Shown here: piece by piece, positions 1 through 8,500 of the stretch
Position numbering within the stretch: position 1 is the stretch's first letter
Layout of the letters: each line of letters opens with the position of its first letter
Assembly (NCBI GenBank): GCA_028278265.1
Contig: JANQET010000396.1
Coordinates: forward strand, 1 to 51,802
Length of the DNA: 51,802 bases
Direction: 5' to 3'
Source of the DNA: Myxococcota bacterium
GTDB taxonomy: Bacteria > Myxococcota_A > Polyangia > JAAYKL01
Notes under the pieces: generated by a model
What the model was told of the DNA's origin: nothing
Database searches by the model: none
The model's input: only the letters and a program-made list of their open reading frames with translations
Position numbers and translations under genes: made by a program

Positions 1-61
1 CGGAACCGTACGCACGGTGGTGTGGGAGCCGGGGGCGGGCAACCGCCCCTAGCTACCCTAT
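1..61 (+). mobile_element. 3' end of a group II intron (domains V-VI), partial
   Basis: The first bases read like the distal strand of a bacterial group II intron domain V (GGAACCGTACGCACGGTGGTG) and enter mid-hairpin. They are followed by a perfect 7-bp stem, GGGGCGG (32-38) and CCGCCCC (43-49), closed by a GCAA tetraloop, as expected for domain VI. The tail CTACCCTAT resembles the usual intron 3' end (CTACTCGAT or similar) and puts the splice site near base 61. The intron-encoded reverse transcriptase would lie to the left, outside the window. The call rests on recalled similarity of the terminal motif and on the hairpin; only part of domain V is present. Confidence 0.6.
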
Positions 62-153
62 GTTTTGGAAATCCATTTTTTCCTTTTACAACACCCTCCA
101 GGTGGAGAGGGGGAACCGGAGGGGAGTGTGGCGTTTTCTTTCCCTTTCCTGCT

Positions 154-178
154 CCCCTCTCCGCTTGACGGAGAGGGG
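154..178. repeat. Perfect 10-bp inverted repeat (REP-like hairpin)
   Basis: CCCCTCTCCG and CGGAGAGGGG flank a 5-nt loop in the space between the intron end and the stop of the symporter gene. There is no T-tract, so it is not a canonical intrinsic terminator for either strand, although it could act as a 3' stabilising hairpin for the minus-strand operon that ends at 231. Sequences of this kind are widespread intergenic elements in proteobacteria. The flanks (62-153 and 179-230) hold no gene that I can support. Confidence 0.6.
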
Positions 179-230
179 CTGGGGGAGAGGCTCCCGGGAA
201 GGCCGGGGGGAGAGAGGGGCTTGCGATCCT

Positions 231-2129
231 CTAAGGTGTTGGAACCCCTATTCGGCGCCATCTGATGATCAGCACACTCGCGGCTACGATCGCCACGATG
301 GTGAGCACGGTGGCCGGCAATGGGTTGTCAAAAAGCCAGAAACCGGTGGCAAAGAGGGTGGCGTACACCGCGGTGCAGCCGAGCACCATGCGCAGGATGC
401 CCAAGGGGAGGGCATCTTCGCGGTTTTGTTGGGGCAGGTCGAGGCCCCGTATTTTGGCTTCTTCGATGATCGGTTTCCAGCCCGGTCCGCCGGGATTGAT
501 CCGTTGGATGAACGCGAGCAACTTGCTCTTGTCCGACGGCTTGGTCAGCAGGGTGACGGTGACCCAGCAGATGGTGGTGATCACGACACCGAACAGCAAC
601 TCCTGCCACCCTTCCCAGCCGTGGTACCGCTCGACGGCCTGTTGGTAGGCGGCGGTTGCGTCCAGACCCGATTCGACGAGCGCCGCCTGAGCACTGTTGA
701 TCAGCTTGTGTTGAATGAAAAAGCCCAGCGCGATGAGGAACGAGACCACCATTGCGGTCAGCTCCGAGATCGGATTGATGCGCCACCAGAACCAGCGCAG
801 GATGAAAATCAGTCCGGTGCCGGCGCCGATCTGCAACAGGACATTGAACCACTCGAGCGCATCCTTGAAGGCCAGCGCCAGCAGGGCGACGATGACTATC
901 ATCACCCCGAGGGCCAGCCGGCCGGCCCAGACGAGCTCCCGTTCCGACGCTTGGGGTTTGACGAAGCGTTTGTACCAGTCGTTGACCAGATAGGAAGCGC
1001 CCCAGTTGAGGTGCGTGGAAATCGTGGACATATATGCGGCGATCAGCGAGGTGAGCACCAGCCCGAGCCATCCCGGACCGAGAAAGGTCAACATCGCCGG
1101 GTAGGCGATATCGTGGCCGACGATCCCCTTGTCTGCGTCGGGAAACGCCTGCTCGATGGAGAGCAGGTCGGGAAAGACGATCAGGGAACAGACGGCGACG
1201 ATAATCCAGGGCCAGGGGCGCAGGGCGTAGTGGGCCACATTGAAAAAGAGCACCGCCCGTTGGGCGTGATCCTCGTTTCTCGCCGCCAGCATCCGCTGCG
1301 CCAGATAGCCGCCGCCCCCCGGTTCGGCGCCGGGGTACCAGACACTCCACCACTGTACGGCCAGCGGGATGATGAACACCGAGACCACCAGATTGGTCGT
1401 CTGTGGGGTGGAAAAATCGAAACTCGGAACGAACCGCAGCTTTTCGGCAAGGGTCGGGTTCTGCGGGTCGCTCAGCTTGTCCAGCAGGCCGCCCAGCCCG
1501 TCGACTGCCGGATGGCTGAGGGCGGTATGAGCCGCGGCAAAAGCGCCGACCATGGCCAACACGAAGAGAATGAAGTCGGTCCAAATGACCCCGCGAAATC
1601 CCCCCAGGGAACAGAAAATGACCGTCACGATCAGCGACCAGATGATGCAGTGATGGGGGGCCAGACCGAGCATCACCCCGCCGATTTTGATCGCGGCGAG
1701 GGATACCGTGGCCATGATCATGATATTGAAGAACACACCGAGGTAGAGCGCACGAAATCCGCGCAAAAAGGCAGCCATCCGACCGCTGTAGCGGATCTCG
1801 TAGAACTCCAGGTCGGTCAACACCCCCAACCGACGCCACATCCGGGCGTAGACGAAGACCGTGAGCATGCCCGTGATCAGAAAGGCCCACCAGACCCAGT
1901 TGCCGGCAATGCCGTTGGTCCGGACGATGTTGGTCACCAGGTTCGGCGTGTCGGTGGAGAAAGTAGTGGCCACCATGGAAAAGCCGAGTAGCCACCAGGG
2001 CATCCCGCGCTTGGAGAGAAAGAACTCGGACGAGCTCTGCCCGGCCCGTTTGGTGACCAGCGCGCCGATGGCCAAGGCCAAGCCGAAGAATCCGAAGATG
2101 AAGATCCAGTCAATCGTGTGTAGCAACAC
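231..2129 (-). CDS. Sodium:solute symporter (SSS family)
   Basis: This 632-residue polytopic inner-membrane protein has at least a dozen hydrophobic segments and should import a sugar or similar solute with Na+. The stretch GGFRGVIWTDFILF (residues 176-189) matches the family signature, and GASYLVNDWYKRF is also typical of sugar-type SSS transporters. The GTG start is chosen because GAGGTG lies about 7 nt upstream. The gene follows a hexosamine-kinase-like gene after 38 bp on the same strand, so uptake plus phosphorylation of an (acetyl)hexosamine is a reasonable inference. The substrate cannot be read from the sequence. A loop near residues 480-520 is longer than in compact family members. 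Confidence 0.9.
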   Translation of the reverse strand: MLLHTIDWIFIFGFFGLALAIGALVTKRAGQSSSEFFLSKRGMPWWLLGFSMVATTFSTDTPNLVTNIVRTNGIAGNWVWWAFLITGMLTVFVYARMWRRLGVLTDLEFYEIRYSGRMAAFLRGFRALYLGVFFNIMIMATVSLAAIKIGGVMLGLAPHHCIIWSLIVTVIFCSLGGFRGVIWTDFILFVLAMVGAFAAAHTALSHPAVDGLGGLLDKLSDPQNPTLAEKLRFVPSFDFSTPQTTNLVVSVFIIPLAVQWWSVWYPGAEPGGGGYLAQRMLAARNEDHAQRAVLFFNVAHYALRPWPWIIVAVCSLIVFPDLLSIEQAFPDADKGIVGHDIAYPAMLTFLGPGWLGLVLTSLIAAYMSTISTHLNWGASYLVNDWYKRFVKPQASERELVWAGRLALGVMIVIVALLALAFKDALEWFNVLLQIGAGTGLIFILRWFWWRINPISELTAMVVSFLIALGFFIQHKLINSAQAALVESGLDATAAYQQAVERYHGWEGWQELLFGVVITTICWVTVTLLTKPSDKSKLLAFIQRINPGGPGWKPIIEEAKIRGLDLPQQNREDALPLGILRMVLGCTAVYATLFATGFWLFDNPLPATVLTIVAIVAASVLIIRWRRIGVPTP

Positions 2130-2167
2130 GGTCGTTCACCTCGTGCGGGACGAAGTGCGGCCCGGTC

Positions 2168-3274
2168 TCAACAGTGGGTCCGGATGAGGCGCACCAGCTC
2201 GTCCTCGTGTTGTTCGAGCAGTTCGACGCGCCGAAACTGACTGCGCGCCCGCTGAAGATTCTGATCCCGGTATGCGGTCTTGAAATAGCGGTCACCGTCC
2301 AGGTGATCGGTCAGGAATCTGATCCCGGTCTCCAGGGCCAACAGCTTGCCCGAGATGGCCAGGGTGTCGAGCTCGGACGGTTGGAGAAACCCCTTGGCGC
2401 CGGTGAGGTAGCCGGCGACCGCCGCTCGTGCCATCTCCATATCGATGTGGATAGAATCGATGGCCTGCTCCGCTTCACCGGCGGCAAACACCGCCGTGCG
2501 AAGCAAATCACCGAAGTCAAAATGGACCAGCCCCGCCCCGACCGTGTCCAGATCGACCACGCAGAGCCCCTCGCACCGGGTGGTGTCGATCAGCACGTTG
2601 TCGATTTTGGCGTCGTTGTGGGTCACCCGCAACGGGAGCTCGCCCCGCTCGAGCCGGGTTTGTAGTTCCGCACAGAGGGGTTGTCGGTGCAGGGCGAAAT
2701 CGATCGTCCGGCGGGCAGAAGCGACACGGTTTTCCGCGTCGTTTGCAATCGCCGCAATGAGCGCGTCCAATCGCTTGGGGGTGTGGTGAAAAAAGGGAAT
2801 CACCGGTGGTAGGGACTCTGGCGGTAAATCGAGGAGCTGTGATTGAAACCGACCAAAGGCGATGGCCGCCTCAAATGTGTGTTTCGGGGTCGAGGCGAAT
2901 TCATGAGTTTGGGCGTTTGGGATGAAGCGCATCGCGCGCCAATAGCGGCCGTCGTCGTCGAGGTGGCCGATCGTGCCGCTCTTGGTCCGCACAAACCTGA
3001 GAGAGCGCCGATCCAGATCGGTCGCCTGCTCGGCGATCAGCTTTTGGCGAAGGTGCTCGGCGACGCGGACCCCATTGTTCATCATCGTCAGCGGATCGGT
3101 GAAAATGTGATGGTTGATCCGCTGAATGATGTGGCGCTCGACGCGGCCCTCCTGCTCGCTGATGCACAGATAGGTGTCGTTGATATGACCGCTGCCGTAG
3201 GGGTCGGCGCGCTTGAACACACCGGAGAACTCGAAAAACGAGCTGATTCGTTCGATATCGGGGGTCGCGGCCAC
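2168..3274 (-). CDS. Aminoglycoside-phosphotransferase-fold kinase, N-acetylhexosamine 1-kinase-like
   Basis: The 368-residue protein has the APH fold. A glycine-rich GSGHINDTY loop lies near residue 27-35, the catalytic HNDAKIDN motif is at about 219-226 (D221 is the likely base), and the metal-binding DLD is at about 241-243. GSGHINDTY and HND(A/T)K are the hallmarks of NahK-type N-acetylhexosamine 1-kinases, so a sugar substrate is more likely than an antibiotic. The GTG start overlaps the yggS TAG by one base (TAGTG), which implies translational coupling. The downstream SSS symporter fits a sugar uptake and kinase pair. Resistance function is not supported. Substrate identity is inferred. 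Confidence 0.8.
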   Translation of the reverse strand: MAATPDIERISSFFEFSGVFKRADPYGSGHINDTYLCISEQEGRVERHIIQRINHHIFTDPLTMMNNGVRVAEHLRQKLIAEQATDLDRRSLRFVRTKSGTIGHLDDDGRYWRAMRFIPNAQTHEFASTPKHTFEAAIAFGRFQSQLLDLPPESLPPVIPFFHHTPKRLDALIAAIANDAENRVASARRTIDFALHRQPLCAELQTRLERGELPLRVTHNDAKIDNVLIDTTRCEGLCVVDLDTVGAGLVHFDFGDLLRTAVFAAGEAEQAIDSIHIDMEMARAAVAGYLTGAKGFLQPSELDTLAISGKLLALETGIRFLTDHLDGDRYFKTAYRDQNLQRARSQFRRVELLEQHEDELVRLIRTHC

Positions 3275-3966
3275 TAGCGCCGGGGGGGCCGGGGCCCAAA
3301 GACGGCAGTGCCCACGCGGACGAGGGTGGCCCCCTCATCGATCGCCACCTCGAAGTCGTGACTCATGCCCATGGAGAGATGGCGCAGCTTTGCCGGACCA
3401 CCCAATTGGTCGCGCAGTTTGGCCAGCGCCTGGAAATAGACCCTTGTCTCATCGGCTTCGAGCTCGAACGGGGGGATGGTCATCAAGCCGTCGAGGGTCA
3501 GGCCTTTGGCCCGTTCTACGGCGTTGAGCACGGTGGTGACTTCCTCGGGAGCACAACCGGACTTTTGCTCTTCGCCCCCCACGTTGACCTGCACCAAACA
3601 CTCGATTGAACGGTTGAACCGGGCGGTCTGGCGATCGAGCTCGTCGACCAGCCGCGCCGAGTCGACGGTTTCCAACACACTGACCACGGGTACGACGTAT
3701 TTCGCCTTGTTGCGCTGCAGATGACCGATGAAATGCCAGCGCAACCCGTCGAGTCCGGCCAGGGCTTCGGCCTTGTCCCGCAACTCCTGAGCGTAGTTCT
3801 CGCCGAAATCCCGTTGACCCGCTCGGTAAGCTGCCTCGATCGACTCAGCCGGTTGTACTTTGGAGACCGCAACCAGGGAGACCGCGTTCGGCTGCCGGCC
3901 GGCGCTGTCCGCTGCAGCGGCGATTCGCTGATTGATTCGGGTTAGATTGGTCGCTATCTCATTCAT
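3274..3966 (-). CDS. yggS: YggS/PLPBP-family pyridoxal-phosphate homeostasis protein
   Basis: The 230-residue single-domain protein has the alanine-racemase-like TIM-barrel fold. The PLP-binding lysine lies in LVAVSK (K36), followed by FGENYAQE, WHFIGHLQRNK, the LVQVN strand and LSMGMSHDFEVAI, all strongly conserved in this family. These proteins bind PLP without a known catalytic reaction and buffer cellular B6 vitamers and amino acid pools. The ATG overlaps the upstream maf stop by 4 nt (ATGA), and the kinase start overlaps its own stop, so it sits inside a coupled operon. Length is normal. Confidence 0.93.
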   Translation of the reverse strand: MNEIATNLTRINQRIAAAADSAGRQPNAVSLVAVSKVQPAESIEAAYRAGQRDFGENYAQELRDKAEALAGLDGLRWHFIGHLQRNKAKYVVPVVSVLETVDSARLVDELDRQTARFNRSIECLVQVNVGGEEQKSGCAPEEVTTVLNAVERAKGLTLDGLMTIPPFELEADETRVYFQALAKLRDQLGGPAKLRHLSMGMSHDFEVAIDEGATLVRVGTAVFGPRPPRR

Positions 3967-4565
3967 CGCAACGGAAAACTCTCCAGCGCGCCCACCTCGA
4001 TGAGCGTCCGAATGACGTGGGAAATCGGCAGTCCCACGACGTTGTAGTAATTGCCGTCAATTCGATCCACGAGGAACGAACCAATTCCTTGTATCGCGTA
4101 GGCCCCGGCTTTGTCCATCCCCTCTTTGGTGGCGGCGTAGTCGGCGATTTGGCGCTCGGTGAGCGGGTGAAAGGTCACCTCCGTGCTGCAGTGATCGACC
4201 ACCCAGGATGACCCGGATTGCCCCACGGCCCAGCCGGTGATGACCCGGTGAGTTCGTCCGGAGAGCCGGCGGAGCATCGCTTCGGCAGCGGCTTGATCCG
4301 TGGGTTTGCCAAGTACATCGTTGTCCAATACAACGATGGTGTCCGCGCCGATAACCCAGGCGGGGGGAGTCGTTTTCTGACGATCCGCGACACACCTCGC
4401 TTTTTGCTCGGCGAGCCGGCGGGAGAGCTCGACCGGGGATTCGGAGGGGATCCGTCGCTCCTCGATATCTGCCGGGATTACGGTGAATTCGAGGCCCACG
4501 TCGCCGAGCAGGCGCCGCCGACGGGGGGACGCGGAGGCCAGGATGAAGGGGTGTTTGTTGTTCAT
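3963..4565 (-). CDS. maf: Maf-family nucleoside triphosphate pyrophosphatase
   Basis: Maf proteins hydrolyse non-canonical or modified NTPs to the monophosphate and are linked to septum inhibition. The start ATG at 4565 gives MNNKHPF followed at once by ILASASPRR, the family N-terminus. IGADTIVV (catalytic region), GKP and the Ala-Tyr-Ala-Ile-Gln-Gly segment, followed by VDRIDGNYYNVVGLP, complete the signature. A GTG at 4604 would add 13 residues without family similarity and has no visible ribosome site. This is the first gene of the maf-yggS-kinase-symporter run. The final 4 nt overlap the yggS start. Confidence 0.92.
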   Translation of the reverse strand: MNNKHPFILASASPRRRRLLGDVGLEFTVIPADIEERRIPSESPVELSRRLAEQKARCVADRQKTTPPAWVIGADTIVVLDNDVLGKPTDQAAAEAMLRRLSGRTHRVITGWAVGQSGSSWVVDHCSTEVTFHPLTERQIADYAATKEGMDKAGAYAIQGIGSFLVDRIDGNYYNVVGLPISHVIRTLIEVGALESFPLR

Positions 4566-4694
4566 CTCGGTGGTTTCACTATTGTAAAAGCAGCGATTTG
4601 TCACGCGCTATCAGCCGGTCCGGGATACCTTTTTACGTTTTCAAAAAGAAGAGAAACCAGGTAAACAAGAGTCCAAGTCTACTTGCGAGGGGTG

Positions 4695-5468
4695 ATGAGG
4701 TTGCCGGAGAGCATCAAAAAGAGACCGTTGATTTGGGGGTGCTTGGTATTGCTCGGAGCCCAAATCGTCGCGATGGCCGCCATGGCCCATCCGCCGCTCA
4801 AGCGCCGGCCCGAAATCACCGAACCCCCCGGTGATCTGGTGGAGGCCGAGCGGGAACCGGCGCCGGATCGAGAGGAAGCAAAAACCCCGTGGCAGGCGTT
4901 TTCCATGCCCGAATTGCCCGAGCCGACACTGCTCGGTCCGGACGAGTCGTACGATCCCAAGCGCGCCACTGCCCTGTCGGCGTTCCCCCTGGAGATCGGC
5001 GCCGGCATCGGATTGATCGCCGTGGCGGTCAACCAAATATTCGATCTGGAGCAACCCTGGTTGCTTTACGGGGGGCTCGGCGTGGCCGGTGCTTCGATTT
5101 TGGTTTTCCCCAGTCTGGGTCATTTCTATGTGGACAACACCGCCTACGCCTGGCTGTCGATGGCCGCCCGGGCGGGGATGCTGGGGGCCGCGGTGACGAG
5201 TCGCCTAGTTCGAGATCAGGTGGGCCTGCCCGGATTGACCAACACCCTGACCGTCCTGTTTGCGATCGGCGCGGGGGTGCTGGCGGTCAAAGACGTTGTG
5301 GCCGCGTCCCAGGCGGCTATCGAGGCCAATGTCCAGCGGGGCTTTCCCCCCTATGGCGGCACCTGGACGGCGCGCCGGCAAAAGCCCTCAATCGCTGTCG
5401 TGCCGACCCTTGCACCGACGGCTGAGCGCACCGTTCAACTCGGCGTCACTGTGCTGGGGCGCTTTTGA
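4695..5468 (+). CDS. Hypothetical membrane protein with N-terminal signal segment
   Basis: The protein of about 257 residues is not recognised. It opens with a hydrophobic segment (LIWGCLVLLGAQIVAMAAMA) that may be a signal peptide or anchor. A charged, proline-rich stretch follows to about residue 90. Four to five hydrophobic segments then fill about 95-225, before a short basic tail. It diverges from the maf operon. ATG 4695 is preceded closely by GAGGGG; TTG 4683 and GTG 4692 are alternatives. It is 69 bp upstream of the dehydratase/activase gene and may share its promoter. High third-position GC argues that it is a real gene. Confidence 0.65.
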   Translation: MRLPESIKKRPLIWGCLVLLGAQIVAMAAMAHPPLKRRPEITEPPGDLVEAEREPAPDREEAKTPWQAFSMPELPEPTLLGPDESYDPKRATALSAFPLEIGAGIGLIAVAVNQIFDLEQPWLLYGGLGVAGASILVFPSLGHFYVDNTAYAWLSMAARAGMLGAAVTSRLVRDQVGLPGLTNTLTVLFAIGAGVLAVKDVVAASQAAIEANVQRGFPPYGGTWTARRQKPSIAVVPTLAPTAERTVQLGVTVLGRF

Positions 5469-5537
5469 GAGAAGTGGGTTATAAGACACTTTAATCGTTT
5501 ACCCGTTGAGACTTAACCGCAGAAAGGCATTCTGAAC

Positions 5538-8500
5538 ATGAACCGGAGAGCGATCGGCATCTGTTTGGGGGCTTCGACCGTCAAGGGCGTGGCGCTTGAG
5601 GAAGAGCACGGACGAATCGCCGTCGTGGACACGACGACGCTGACCCACGGAGGGGATCCCCGTCGGGGATTCGAGCAGCTCCTCGATGAGTATCAGGTGG
5701 ACGAGGCCTGCCTGGGCGCGATCACCGGACGACGATTTACCCACAATGTCACCGCGCCGACGATCACCGAGACCGAAGCCATCGAGCACGCGTTGAGGGT
5801 CGGCGATGTGAACAGCGCCGAGTTCGACGCGGTGTTGAGCCTCGGGGCAGAGAGCTTCATCGCCTACTTTCTGGCACCCGACGGCACGATCTCGACGGTT
5901 GAAACCGGCAACAAGTGCGCCTCAGGAACCGGGGAATTCTTCCTGCAACAGTTGCGGCGCATGGACGTCGATGTCGACGAGGCGATCCGCTTGGCGCGGG
6001 ATGCGGATCCGTACACGGTATCCGGTCGCTGCTCGGTGTTCTGCAAGAGCGACTGCACCCACGCCCTCAACAAAGGGATACCGATTGGTCGGGTGACCGC
6101 TGGCCTGTGCCGAATGATGGTGGAGAAGGTCTGCGAGCTGCTGGAGAGCTCTTCCGGCCGGCGCGTGCTGGCCATCGGCGGGGTGACCAGGAACGCGGCG
6201 GTGATGGATCGGTTGGCCGAGCGGGTCGATCGATTGGTGATCCCACCTTCCGCAGACTGTTTCGAAGCCCTCGGTGCGGGTTTTTACGCCATGAGCAAGG
6301 ACATCCGACTGGGCCAAGGGCGCGACGGCCTTCTTCGGCGAACGGCCTCGGCCTCGTCGTTCTCGTTTTTACCCCCGCTGCACCAGGCGGAGTCGCAGGT
6401 GACGTTTATGACCCCGAAACGCGGGAGTGCGGCGGACGGCGATAGTTGTCTGGTGGGCCTCGACGTGGGATCGACCACCACCAAGGCGGTTGTGCTCCGC
6501 CGCCTGGACAATGCCGTGTTGGGCTCGGTCTACTTGCGCACCAACGGGGATCCGGTCGGGGCGGCCCGACGGTGTTACCGAGCCTTGCTGGAACAGGTCG
6601 AAAAGCGGGTGGAGATCATCGGGTTGGGGGTTACCGGATCCGGCCGGCACATCGCCGGGTTGCACGCCTCCACACCGGCGATCATCAACGAGATCATCGC
6701 CCATGCCACCTGTGCGGCCCACTTCGATCCGGAGGTGGACACGATTTTTGAAATCGGCGGCCAGGATGCCAAGTACACCCATCTGACCAACGGCGTGCCC
6801 TCGGATTACGCGATGAACGAGGCCTGCTCCGCCGGAACCGGATCCTTTCTCGAGGAATCGGCCGCCGAGGCATTGGGCATCGGGGTGGAAGAGATCGAGG
6901 GGATCGCGCTCAGTTCGACGAGACCACCTAACTTCAATGATCAGTGCTCCGCCTTTATCGGGTCGGACTTGAAAACCGCGGCCCAGGAGGGATTGCGCAC
7001 CGAAGATCTGGTGGCCGGGCTCGTCAATTCGGTGTGTTTGAACTATGCCAACCGGGTCAAGGGACAACGTCCCGTCGGGGAAAAGATCTTCATGCAGGGG
7101 GGGGTCTGTTACAACCGGGCCGTGCCCCTGGCCATGGCGGCGATCATCGACCGCCCGATCATCGTTCCCCCGGACCCGGGATTGTCCGGTGCCTTCGGCG
7201 TGGCCCTGGAGACCTCGAACCGGATCGCACAGGGGCTCCTGCCCGCGGGTGCCTTTGACCTGGCCGAGCTGGCCGACGCGGAGATCAGCTATGGCAAGTC
7301 GTTTGTCTGTAAGGGGGGCAAGGAGCGGTGTGATCGGAGCTGTGAGATCGCCGTGGCGATGGTAAACGGCCGAAAGATGCCCTTTGGCGGCGCCTGCAAC
7401 CGGTTCTACAATCGTCGAAATCGCATCGAGCACGACGTTGAAGCCCTCGATTTCGTGCGCTGGCGGCAGGCCCAGGTCTATGCCGAGGGAGACGGTGCCG
7501 AGCCAGCCCCTCGACGACCCCGGGTGGGGATTTCCAGGTCCTATTTGACGAACACATTTTATCCCCTCTTCGGCACCTTTTTCAGGGAGCTGGGCTGTGA
7601 GGTGGTGCTCAGTGACGGCGCCGACGCGGACGGCTGCAAACGCCGGCGATCCTCCTTTTGCTATCCCGGTGAGCTGGCCCACGGATTTCTCGGCAATCTG
7701 TTCAAGAAAGAGCTCGATTACGTCTTCCTCCCCAAAATCATGGCCCTCCAAGTGGAGAACAGCGTCAGCCAGGCCAAGGAGCATCAGAGCACCTGCGTGC
7801 TGTTGCAGAGCGAAGCGTACTACCTCAAGAGTGCGTTCAAACAGGAGCTACAGGGGGTTGAGCTGCTCTCGCCCCTGCTCGATTTTTCAGCGGGAGTCGG
7901 CAGCATGCAGCCGGCTTTCGAAGCGCTTGCCGCTCAGCTGGGCGTTGAGCGATCAATGGCTGCCATCGCTTACCGTCGCGCGGCGAACAAGCAACGGGAG
8001 GTCATCGCCGGCTTCAAGGCCCGCGGCAAAGCAATCCTCACCGAGCTCGAGGCCGATCCCCGACAGATCGCCGTGGTGTTGTTCGGCCGTTCGTACAACG
8101 CCTTTGCCGGCGAGGCCAACATGGGCATTCCCGGCAAATTCGCTTCGCGGGGCGTGCGGGTCATTCCCTGGGACTTTCTGCCGTTCGAAGAGGAATCCTG
8201 CCAAAAGGACATGTGTTGGGCGATTGGCCAGGAGCTGCTCAAGGCGGCGAGATTCGTCTCGTCCCATCCCCAGTTGTTCGGGTCATTCGTGACCAACTTC
8301 AGCTGCGGGCCCGACTCGTTCCTGGTGACCAATTTTCGCGATCTGATGGGGGCCAAACCATCCCTCACCCTGGAGCTGGACAGCCACACCGCCGACGCGG
8401 GGATCAATACCCGGATCGAGGCATTTCTCGATATTGTAGAGCGGTACCGTCAGATCGAGCAGCGGGATAGACCTGCCCCGTCGTTCACCCCGGCCCAGGT

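Noticed and set aside
60-1991. Long plus-strand open frame (643 aa) opposite the symporter gene
   Set aside because: It is Asp/Gly/Gln/Arg/His-rich without any domain, and mirrors codon bias of the minus-strand SSS gene, which has clear family motifs.
2168-3274. Aminoglycoside resistance phosphotransferase
   Set aside because: The GSGHINDTY and HNDAK motifs and the transporter neighbour point to a sugar kinase, so resistance is not claimed.
6369-7784. Minus-strand open frame (471 aa) inside the giant dehydratase gene
   Set aside because: No recognisable domain; typical antisense shadow in high-GC DNA.
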